From: Xestospongia muta
Taxonomy: Eukaryota > Porifera > Demospongiae > Haplosclerida > Petrosiidae
Direction of reading: 5' to 3'
Assembly: GCA_963693285.1 (NCBI GenBank)
Contig: OY848917.1
Coordinates: 2,668,501-2,732,500 of the forward strand
Length of the DNA: 64,000 nt
Shown here: positions 12,175 to 21,908 of the stretch, piece by piece
Layout: each line of letters begins with the position of its first letter
Position numbering within the stretch: the first letter of the stretch is position 1
Translations under genes and position numbers: made by a program
The notes under the pieces: model-generated
The model's input: the letters and a program-made list of their open reading frames with translations, nothing else
What the model was told of the DNA's origin: nothing
Database searches by the model: none

Positions 12175-12630
12175 CTCTAATTTAGCAAGTTCCAGTTGTT
12201 CAGTAAGTTCAACAATCTTTAACTGTTTAGCATTTAGTGTAGCACTGTCATCTTGCATTTGAATTATTATCTTCTTTACTAGTTGTTCTAAATCAGACAC
12301 ATCTTGATCTTTAGCTGTCAATTGAGTTTTAGTCTCCTCCAGTTGTTGGTTTACGTTGAATAACTCCTGATCTTTAGTTGCTAACTTCTCTTTCATTACT
12401 TTTATTCCTTCTCTCTTATCTTCCAAAAGTTCACGTTGTTTAATTATTTTAGCTTCCTTTTGAATAAGTTCATCTGTCAAAGTTCCCAAATGTTCACCTT
12501 TAGCTACTTCCAACTCAGCTATTGTGATCTTTAACTTTTCATTTTCTTCCTCTTTTTGTTTTAAGACATTAAGATGAAGATCAATAATGTTAGCTTTCCT
12601 CTCATTGTCTTCTCTGAGTATACGCAAGTC
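12175..12630 (-). CDS. G4 coiled-coil exon (E-D-N-E-R-K-A-N)
   Basis: 152 codons, phase 0, donor GTAAGT, acceptor TTGTTAG. Glu/Lys/Leu heptads throughout. It is homologous to G1 exon 54349-54786, but has an extra T-A-K-D-Q-D-type segment near its 3' end. Confidence 0.75.
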
Positions 12631-13618
12631 CTAACAAATACAAAATTACATGTACTGTAATTAGTTCTATTATGAGAGATAAGTAAGACAACATAAATGT
12701 ATTTATTCATTGGTACATGTACACATAGTATATGTACATTCAAATTTGAACAGGTATTAATTCAAAGAAGAGTATAATTTAAAATTATAATTTTATAAAT
12801 AATCCTAAGATTATTAAAAGGAAAATATAAATATTAATAGGAAGACCTAGTGAGTTAACAGAAGCTATATATATGTATATGTATGTCATCAGTGTGTGTT
12901 AGAAACATTAATATCTTGCAAGAGGATATACATAAATTAAATACATGCAAATAATATATGGCCTAAGAAAATCTTATTCTGGTACATAAACCATTTCAAG
13001 TATAAAAATTACATCGTAAAATTGTTTTAAGGATGCAAATAATACTATAAGAAGATTAAGTATTGACAAAGTGAGAGCTAACAGAGATGTTAGAAGGCAA
13101 AAAGATAGCCAGTTAAGGTTCTTCAGCTATATTTATTGTTTTAGGGATCACAGTAAACATTGGCTGTCATGTGTGTCAAAAGGAACGTGTGTAGTTTAAG
13201 TTGATTTGTCGCTTTTACCATTTTTGTATGTAGCAAACTAGCAATAGAAAAACAAGCGGACATATCATCATGTATGTATGTATGTAATAATAATAATACA
13301 TATGTTATACACACACACACAAATATGTATATGTATATATATATAGAGAGAGAGAGAGAGAGCAAGCCTATAATAATAACTGTCTAGAATCTAATAAGAT
13401 ACTCTTAACTTGCAGGTTTGACACTGGTCACAACAACAGTCTGAGAACTAGTATAGGCTGCATTTGTCTATTTTAAAAGATCTCAGAAAAGACTAGCAAA
13501 GAATTCTTCACAAAAATGGTGTTTGAGATCAATGACATATTTGTTTGAGATCAATAACATATTTGTTTAGATCAATAACATGTTTGTTTAGATCATTTTG
13601 TACACATAGTCATCTTAC

Positions 13619-13780
13619 TTCTTGTGCTTGAAGCTCAGACACTAATTGAGTAATCTGGCGCGCCTTCTTTAGATGTTGTTCAAGTTGTTGGATTTTTACA
13701 GCCTGGTCAGCTGCTAGCTGTGTTTTCTCATCTCTTGTAGTAATAAGTTCAAGAATTTGCTTTTTGTAATCCTCTTCCAT
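13619..13780 (-). CDS. G4 coiled-coil exon of 54 codons
   Basis: It opens M-E-E-D-Y-K-K-Q-I-L-E-L after acceptor TTCTAG and ends with donor GTAAG, phase 0. It resembles the 3' part of the big G2 exon 3 (M-E-E-E-H-K-K-L ... T-R/A-R-D-E-K-T-Q), so it is probably a duplicated piece of that exon. Confidence 0.65.
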
Positions 13781-13789
13781 CTAGAAGTC

Positions 13790-14450
13790 AAATGGCTGAG
13801 TCGTGCTTGTCGTGAACTTCTCCAGTCAACATCCTTTTAACCCTTTCGTTCCGTTACGCCCTCATCCTGACCTCACATTAAGGCGTGACCGAGCTAAGGA
13901 CTTTCTGCTTTTCCTCTTATTTCTAGTTGCTGAAGCCTGAACCTGTTGATAGACTGCTGGTAATTTTTGTAGAATTCTCTGTCTGACCGTTTCAACCATT
14001 TATGACGGTAATATTTAACGGGGGGAGACATGCCAAAACTCAAAAAATTTTTTTTGCATAAATGTTATTTTTGACATATGCAATTCACCCTAAAAATATT
14101 TCAATAATTTTTAAAAATTGTTATCACTGTTAAAAGCAAGCTTCTTTTCGAAGCTCTTTCAAGGCTTCTTCTGAGATTGCAATGTTTTCCTAGTAGGGTG
14201 GAGCTCCCTTGTGACGTCACTGGGCGAACGAATGCTATGTGCAAAGTAATGGCTGAAGACTTTCAAAGCGATGTATCTAGTCAGTATTCCAGCATATTAA
14301 GCCTCTCCTACTCTTCTTCCTTCGATATGATAGAAAGCAGTGACCCTGCTTCGTGTGTGAATCTGACCTCGAGGAAGGCTCTGAGAACATAGTTGTTCCA
14401 TATCAGTATGAACCAGAGGAAAGTGGCTCTGAATCAGAATCTTTATTTTG
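13790..14450 (+). mobile_element. Inserted foreign block carrying a plus-strand gene fragment
   Basis: This stretch is richer in GC than its surroundings, shares nothing with the other paralogs, and interrupts the 3' side of a G4 coiled-coil exon (14597 to about 14440). On the plus strand an ATG at 14249 opens M-A-E-D-F-Q-S-D followed by a Ser-rich tract. After a frame change it reads P-Y-Q-Y-E-P-E-E-S-G-S-E-S. The ATG is preceded at 14211-14220 by a perfect GTGACGTCAC palindrome. I do not recognise the protein with certainty. Acidic leaders of the form P-Y-x-Y/F-E-P-E are common in transposon-associated invertebrate proteins. The boundaries are approximate. Confidence 0.45.
14211..14220. promoter_or_regulatory. 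Full CRE palindrome
   Basis: GTGACGTCAC, a complete CREB/ATF consensus site, 28 bp upstream of the ATG at 14249. It could be the promoter element of the inserted gene fragment. A single 8-bp site can also arise by chance. Confidence 0.35.
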
Positions 14451-15833
14451 TAACAATTCTTCTATCAATTTGTCAATATCTTTCTGTATTTTAATTTCTT
14501 TTTGTGACAATTCGTCCTGTAACTCTTCAACTTCTTTTTCCTTCTGCCTGATGTGTTCAAGATGATGATCAATGGTTTTAGATTTTCCTTCATTTTCCTA
14601 ATGGTAATCACAATATTACAATATTATAATATACAATACATGTACATGTATATGTAGTGATACTACATTATATATTTATATACATAAACAATGTTAAATA
14701 CAATATGATATGAGTTAATAATAACATAACAATGAATGTAATGTATGAATTGAAAGGAAAGATATCTTCTTGTGTTCTTTTCAATGGATTGACAACTTCT
14801 AATTTCTTTGTACATATTAGTAGATAAGGTATGTAGGTGTGTATCATCGTTCTCACATACAGTACACACACACACACAAACAGAGCATGATTCAAAAAGT
14901 TAAGCAAATAGTAAATTCAAGTGCACTAGTAAGTATAACTACACCTACAATGTTATGTTGTCACAAACTAACAAACATGTATTGATAGAATAATATCAAT
15001 TTCATTAACTATATGTACTTGTTTTAGGGAACGTCCCACTTTACCTACTCCCACTTTATCTAATAAGTTAAGTTACTGCCATTTTGCATACAGACTAAAT
15101 TAATGAAATTGAGTAATAAATAATTAAATAACAAAGTTCTGTATTAAAGATTGGTCTATGATATTCCATGTACATATTCTTTCTAGTCTATTGTCATTGA
15201 ATCTTTTGTCCTTCAGCAACCTGAAGGGTATGCTCCTGTTACCAATTCCTGCAACGAAACCTCAGTAGACAGAGATATATTATAGTTTCCAACCAGCTGT
15301 GTGTTTTAAAATAATTTATTAATTGAGGAAGATTGGTTATTTCAGGTTGACAAGCCTTATTAACTTGCCAGGCAAGTTGAACATACCCAAAAGGAAATGC
15401 CAAAGTACCAGTTGTTGACAAACACCAATTAACAAGGCAGGTGTGTCCTTGATATAAACGAGCTCATTATGTCACAATGTACTCCATAAGAAAACTTCGA
15501 ATTTGAAATACCTGTATGGTACCCCTCTTGAATAGATAACTGAACATACCAACACATCCTTTCCTTTCTTATATAGCTGCAGGTCACGAAAAGTTAAAGA
15601 TATACTCTATATTTGAACAATAAAAAAGTTTGAAGAGTTATTTAAACCTTGCACAATTGTGAAATTTAAAAAAAATGCATAACAGGAATTTCTATTGGTT
15701 ATTGTGAGTAGGCAAAGTGAGAGTAGGTAAAGCAGTACCAATCCTTGTTTTATTTAACCCTATTTATCCCTCTAATGTCACATCACTAAAAAATAATACA
15801 ACATATATGGTATATGTAGTTCATGTAACTAAC

Positions 15834-15920
15834 CATTTCTTTTGTTTCAATATCCTTCCTCAAATTCTCAATTTCCTCTCTCAGATTTCGTACTTCAGTT
15901 GTAGCATCATTTACATCATG
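15834..15920 (-). CDS. G4 coiled-coil exon of 29 codons
   Basis: H-D-V-N-D-A-T-T-E-V-R-N-L-R-E-E-I-E-N and onward to K-E-M before donor GTTAGT; phase 0. It is very similar to G2 exon 44635-44721 and absent from G1 and G3. Confidence 0.7.
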
Positions 15921-16337
15921 CTAAATAAAAGATGAGATAAAGAGTTAAATGTTACTCATTCATTTACCAAATTATATTAATTTCCTGTTTGTAACATTTA
16001 GTTCATAGTCTTCATGTACAAAACACAATATACCAAAGAAATACATTTAATCTCCTAAGTCAAACTCTCCCAAAGACTGAGTAATGAGAGCACATGCAGC
16101 ATGCCAGGAGCTAGGTCCTAAGATTGTTTTGAACCATGTGTATATGTACTTGTACATGTATACAATATGTCCACTTTCAAAGGTGATGAATGAAGCTAGC
16201 CTACATAAAGGAATTGTCAATGCAAAGGAATTGTAATTTTAGTCTGTTTTGTATTTTGCTACTATAAGCAGCCACAACATTATAATCATTTCCAGATTTA
16301 CAAGAGTATCCTAAAATGTTCTACTATTATACAATAC

Positions 16338-16430
16338 CTTAGCACGTTCTAGTTCACTTAAATATTTTTGTTGCTCCTTTTTCAAAAGAGTCACCCTTGA
16401 TTGAAGCAATTTGTTCTCATCATTTAATTT
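16338..16430 (-). CDS. G4 coiled-coil exon of 31 codons
   Basis: K-L-N-D-E-N-K-L-L-Q-S-R-V-T-L-L to E-L-E-R-A-K before donor GTATTG; acceptor TTTTGTAG; phase 0. Leucine heptads visible. No copy seen in the other paralogs. Confidence 0.65.
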
Positions 16431-16808
16431 CTACAAAAAAGAAATAGTAAGTCAACTAATATAAATTATTTACAAGTACAAATGTACATCTACATGTTAT
16501 ATGTGGTATACATTATAAGTAACACAATAAAACAATCCATAGTGACATCATGAACAGAATTAGAAATAATATATAATTTTAAATATCCAGGAAGTGAGTC
16601 TAGTACATATGATTAAAGAGATATATGTATTGGTATTTACGATGTAGCCCAGCGACAGTCCTTGATGCTTTTGTTACTGGGCAGAGTTCACAGAGTATAA
16701 TAATTCATTGATACAGAGTACAGTTACAACAGATGCCTACAAGTACATGTATATTTAACAGATCTATCATGTACTGTGTATATAAAGTGTATTATATAAC
16801 ATGTTCAC

Positions 16809-17426
16809 CTTAATTTGCTCATTTAGTTTAGATGTTAGCTTAGTTCCTTTTTCTTTCTGCATCTTCAACTCAGACATTTCTTTAGTTTGTTTTTCAACAT
16901 CTTCTTGTTTCTGTTGTAATTGCATCTTCAGGTTTGTGTTACGATCTTCAAGATTCTTGTACTTCCTTTTCGTACGCTCTAGTTCATTCTTGTCACTATC
17001 TCTCTTGCTGTCATCAGGTAGACTCTGTGAACCAGTTGAGACAGAGGTACTACTTTGGCTATCAGTCTCATAATGAAGTAACTTCTCTTTCAAAGCTTTG
17101 ATTTCATTAACTAATTGATTGTGCTGTGCTGCTTTTGCATCTAAATCTTCACATTCTTGAAGAATCTCCTGTCGCTCTTTTGTCAACTCTTCTATTTGTG
17201 ACATAACAACGTTAGGAGGAGGACCTTCACTTGATACACAAGCTTTCAGCATAGTTATTTCATCTTCAAATGATCTTTTGTCTTCCTTCAGGGCAGAAAT
17301 CTGGTCATTAAGATCAATTATATCCTCCTCTTTTTCCTTCAACTGCTCCATACATATTTTAAGTTTCTCTCCATCAGAGACAGTAGTGTTGGGGGTAGCT
17401 TTAGCATCATCTTCTATAAATTGAGT
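16809..17426 (-). CDS. G4 coiled-coil exon of 206 codons
   Basis: It opens T-Q-F-I-E-D-D-A-K-A-T-P, has a coiled coil broken by a Ser/Thr-rich stretch (Q-S-S-T-S-V-S-T-G-S-Q), then a second coiled coil ending E-Q-I-K before donor GTGAAC. It is homologous to G1 exon 58505-59071, in the same order. Confidence 0.7.
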
Positions 17427-18788
17427 CTATGGATATAAAAGTTGATGATAATGGGACTAAAGTTATATTAATCTCTTGTTATAATGCACCTGATTATTTA
17501 AATAGATAATGAGATACACTATTCATTAATGTCCAGGGTATCAAATCAAACATATATTATATTTGTATGTGTACAAGCAAACTACAATTTGGGCCATCCC
17601 TAAATAAAGTAGCCAGTGCTGTTGTATGTTATTATTTCAATGCTACAAGTATGTACATTGAATGTCAGATGAAGAGTGACCTCATACCATTTTAGAGTGT
17701 AAATAATGTTTCTATGAAAGCAAATCCCTAGAGGGTGATCTTTCTTTGAACTACAGCACAGTGTGTGTACTATACCAACTTTCACCCGTTCAAAATTTTT
17801 TACAATGTATTGAATAAGGAACCCATAATGACAGGGAAAGAGGAAGGGAGAGGAGAGTGAAGTTTCCATAGTAATAATTGAAATGTCTCACTTTTCTATA
17901 GCACATAATAAACTGATGTTTACATCAGATTTAGCCATAACTTGTCTTTGCTGTTGCTTGTACAAGAATCTCACATACACATATACACATTCATATTTAT
18001 TGTAGGTCCTTACAGGTATTTATCTTTTTGTTACCCACACCCTGCTTTTTGGACACAAAAAGGTACAGTTTCTTAACAAACATTCGAGCAAAGAGCAGGG
18101 AGGCTCAAGCTATAGTTTAGCCAGTCAGTCTTTTTGCTTAAGGGTGAGTCTGAAAATAGTAACATACTTAGCATGACAAAAGTGAGATATTTCAATAAGT
18201 TGTATAGGAGGTATGAATTAAGTAGAAGTCAAAAAAGTTCACATATTCTCTTTGTAGTACAGCTGTTGTATAAGCTGTACAATAGAGTTAGATGATTTAA
18301 ACACTCTTTTAACAGCCAGTAACAAATAGAGTAGTAAACATTTAAATAGAATTTATAAGGAACAACTAGAAATTGCCTTTTGTCAAATGCCAAGCCATTC
18401 AACTGAGTAAAATGATTACCGTCATATCTTATATTTGATCACTGAAGGAAAAGAGACTCAATACAAAGCTTTATATACACAATTCTTTTCCAACCTTGGT
18501 AAAACCATACTATTTAGCAAGCACATATATATGTTTATCATATGTAATGGGTTAATCAGCCCGTATTCATGTGTTTTCCTTAGTTTAATCATGTTTCAAA
18601 TCATATAAATATTAAAGAAATATTGTGAATGAATTTTATGCATAGACTAAACATTTAAAGTATAGAACTGACTGTACTACAGCTGTACTACAAAAACAAC
18701 TCATGAACTTTTTAGGCTTGTTTAGCTGATTTTAAAACATTATAAGTATTATGTTAATGTAATGTACATGTAACTTATGATTTAAAGG

Positions 18789-18826
<38 letters not shown>

Positions 18827-18901
18827 TTATACATGTACATGTACATGTACATACAGAGCACGCGTTGAGAGGATAACAAAACATATCTTACTTGTTGTGA
18901 T
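17427..18901 (-). other. G4 intron
   Basis: No coding sequence seen. It contains a (CA)n tract at 18792-18825 and a run of the palindromic hexamer ACATGT at 18831-18853. Confidence 0.5.
18792..18853. repeat. (CA)n microsatellite and (ACATGT)n
   Basis: About 17 CA units followed by ACATGTACATGTACATGTAC. Both are simple tandem repeats in a G4 intron. Confidence 0.9.
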
Positions 18902-19893
18902 TGTAATTCAGTCTCCAAGATAGCTTTCTCTTCTCTAATTTGTTCAACTAAATTGTGTGCATCCTGTAGTTGCTGTTTGAGTTGTGTGATCTTTTCTTCG
19001 TAGTCAGCTGCTAACTGTGGCGAGTTCATAATCAAGCTGCTTACGTTCCTCTTCCATTGCGTCAATCCTTGTAGTTGTGTTAAGTGTAACCTGTTGATTT
19101 TCCACCGTTAATGACTGAACCTCTTTTTCAAGTCTCTCAATCTTCTTCTTTTCTCTCTTCAAGTCATTTTGGAGATCGCTATGCTCTTCATCTTTTTTGT
19201 TAAGTTGCTGTTGTAGATGTTTCACTTTAACTTCAGATAATTCTTTATTCTTTTCAATGGTTTGTTCAAGTGCAGTAATCTCTGCTTTTTTTTACTTTTT
19301 ACCTCTATATTTTGACTACTTTCTTCTAACTGTTTTTTTGTTTGTCCCAATTCTTCATTAAGTTGTTGTAGTTGTTGTCTTTGTCCATCATATTGCTTTC
19401 TAATACTTTTTAATTGTGTTTCTGTTACAGATTTGCTAGCTTTAGCTTGGTCAAGATTAGTTTGAAGTTTAGCCATGTTTTGTTTTAACTCTCTTTCAGC
19501 ACTTCTTTCTTTCTCCATTTCTACTTTCTCATTGTCTAGTTGGTCCTCCAATTGTTTGATTTTTGCATCTTTAGTAACTAAATCATGTTTGAGTTCATTA
19601 AGACTGTCCTCCAATTCTTTTATTCTAGTTTCATGAGAGTGATCTACTACTGAATGTTGTCCACCAGGATAAAGTGCCTTAGTTCTATACTGAACTATTC
19701 GATTTTCATAGTCCTGAAGACATTGCTGTTTCTGTTCAACCTCGTACTTGTAACGATCTCTTTCTAATTCAACTTTAGCTAGTTCCTGTGCTAGTTGTTC
19801 CATTTGAGAAGGTAACTGTTGAAGATAATGATCTGATCCAACATGATGTGATAATGGCTGCGTATAAATATGCTGTTTTTTAGTTTGTTGTGT
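18902..19893 (-). pseudogene. G4 exon 3, frameshifted twice
   Basis: Counterpart of the 350-codon G2 exon 45445-46494. The frame is open from the acceptor to about 19290 (M-E-Q-L-A-Q-E-L-A-K-V-E-L-E-R-D-R-Y-K at 19803). It is then lost through a 1-bp deletion in a T-run, continues in a second frame (19225-19004) and is lost again by a deletion of about 22 bp. It ends at Q-Q before donor GTAAG. The exon length of 992 nt is not divisible by three, unlike other family exons. Confidence 0.8.
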
Positions 19894-20496
19894 CTATCAT
19901 GATAAACAAGCAAGTAAATCAATTATAATTGTAATTACAAAAGTCAAATGATACATATTTAGAAAGAAAAGAAGAAAGAATTTATATGTCCCACATGTTC
20001 ATTGTCAAGCACCCTAGCATGCAGCAACTAATCCAAACACAAATATCACCTTAGTTTCTATATAAATTTATGTATGGTCCGGTCACGCTTAGAAATGAAA
20101 TAATTGTTTTACCATAATGTATAATTACAGGTATGCAAGAGAATGTGTTTAGTTGTGTCATTTAATAATAGTCAACATTTAGCAATGTAAGAAACTTCAA
20201 GAAAGCAAAGAGGAAACAAATTAAAACAGTAGAAGGATGCAAACAAGCTAGGTGTACAGAAATGATGCTACAAATGGAAAGTGTATATGTTATTATTCCA
20301 GAGAAGAATATGAAAGCAAAGCATTTACTGTGCATGACAAACTGAGTGTATCTATGTATTCTGAGTGATAATGGAATGGAATGTATCCATCATATTAAGT
20401 AAAATTACTAATATTATTGGATGCTAAATGAAAATTGATAGTGTATTTATTAATTGTTTATGTATATATATTCACAGACAACATCAACATTCTAAC

Positions 20497-20586
20497 CTGT
20501 TGAATTTGATCAAGAGGACTGTCTACTAACACAGTTTGAGGCTCTATATAAACTTGACCAGGTGGTGAAGTATCAAGATCTTAATG
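20497..20586 (-). pseudogene. G4 exon 2 with nonsense codon
   Basis: Counterpart of G2 exon 47262-47360 and G5 exon 2. It reads H-stop-D-L-D-T-S-P-P, where G2 reads H-Q-D-L-G-T and G5 H-R-D-L-G-T. The splice sites look intact. Confidence 0.8.
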
Positions 20587-21908
20587 CTAAAAAGGAAGAC
20601 ACAAATATAACAACATAGTTTAATTTATAATAGCTCAATATAGTGTAGAACAAAATTATAAGATTATTTTAACGGTTTGCAATTGTTGCTTTAAGGGCAG
20701 GAATTTGAAAACTAGAGTTGGCAGAAGCCATGAATTGCTCAAAGATAATTTCTCAAGTAGTATAACTGAAAAACTTTGATCAGTCATGCACAACAATTGC
20801 AATAAAAAGAATAATTTTCATTGATTGTCACAATGTACATGTATTGTAAGTTACTATGTGTGAGTTAATTTTATTGATCACTCTCAAAAGTCACATTAAA
20901 CAATAAAAATGAAAACAAACATATCTGCATAGTTACATATACAGGTATATAAATGGTATATGTGATATATTTGTCATGGCTTGGAGGTCTTGAGTGATAT
21001 ATTTTAATAAAATTCTGAGTTGGCAGGTTTATATAATGCACATAGACCAATAAGCCATGAATAACTCATCATGAAATTATTAATGTGAGCCATTTTTAAA
21101 AAAGTCACACTTGATGAATGAGTATGCAGTTAATTTATTTGCTTAATGTAAAGTTGGGAAGAAGAAACATTATAACAATTTATTGATCACAACTATGAAT
21201 ACACAAAATTATGAAACTCTCCAAAAAAAGAAAAGCCATTCATTGTTTTTATCTAAGAAGTGTTCTTTAAAAATTAGTTTATGATGCACCAAACATCAAC
21301 CAGGTTAGTACTACTCTATGTACATGTATAAAATACAACCATACAAATTATGACTTATACAGTTCACTAAGTTTAGTTTATGCAAAGCTAGTTTTTCAAG
21401 TGATTTTAACTTCGTATAATCTTTACTTGAAGAGAATAACATTCCTTTAAATAGTCATTTTTCCAATTTCATGAAGGTTGCACTAGATCTGTGCACATTG
21501 TTTATAATAGCTAATATACACTGTAAGTGTCTTTAGAGGTCAAGACTAAGTTATCTACTCATGGAGATACTTTCTAAAAAATAGTTAGTTCGTGTGAAAC
21601 TATGTCAATTGTCATACCATATGCAGAAAGAAAGCAATTCAAGTATATAAATTCAATGCTACTATTGCTATGTACCATGTACTTGTACATGTATACAAGC
21701 TTTGTGAAATACCACAGGTATTCATTTGAATGTGCAAATTATAGAGTAATTGTCTTCTCAAAAGGACAGTTATTGATTACCAACTTTTGGTTACTAAGAA
21801 GCTATTAGATTGCTCAATGTTTATGGCATTGTCTCATTTCTTTATATCTATATTTACAATGTAGGTGAAACTTTCATCTAACATAGAAATATAACAACAC
21901 TTCTCCAG
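20587..21908. other. Remnant of G4 intron 1, then unique sequence
   Basis: 20980-21430 matches G5 intron 1. Homology stops near 21430, before any first exon is reached. From there to the mannosidase fragment I see no gene. The breakpoint that removed G4 exon 1 should lie in 21430-21900. Confidence 0.55.

Larger units (their letters stand above)
3900..20586 (-). pseudogene. G4: coiled-coil/zinc-finger paralog, 5' half decayed
   Basis: Exons by homology and splice sites: 20497-20586, 18902-19893, 16809-17426, 16338-16430, 15834-15920, about 14440-14597 (damaged), 13619-13780, 12175-12630, 11160-11768, 10225-10410, 7185-8012, then zinc-finger ends at 6257-6511 and 3900-4229. Those from 17426 leftward are mostly open, phase 0 and bounded by good splice sites. 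The 5' part is broken. No first exon is visible; exon 2 has TAA where G2 has CAA (second codon); exon 3 has a 1-bp deletion in a T-run near 19286 and a deletion of about 22 bp near 19020. The exon at 5142-5264 lost its donor. Residues are mainly Glu/Lys/Gln heptads (coiled coil). A shorter protein from an internal promoter remains possible. Confidence 0.7.

Noticed and set aside
14663..14907. Overlapping minus-strand ORFs near a microsatellite
   Set aside because: Low-complexity translation of AT-rich and CA-rich intron sequence; not shared with the paralogs.
15239..15421. Minus-strand ORF of 60 codons in a G4 intron
   Set aside because: No homology to the family, no acceptor or donor in a suitable place, and no counterpart in other paralogs.
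16801..17073. Plus-strand ORFs opposite coiled-coil exons (also 59811-60080, 30659-30841)
   Set aside because: Ser/Phe/Cys-rich reverse shadows of Glu/Lys-rich exons; no splice signals or homology of their own.
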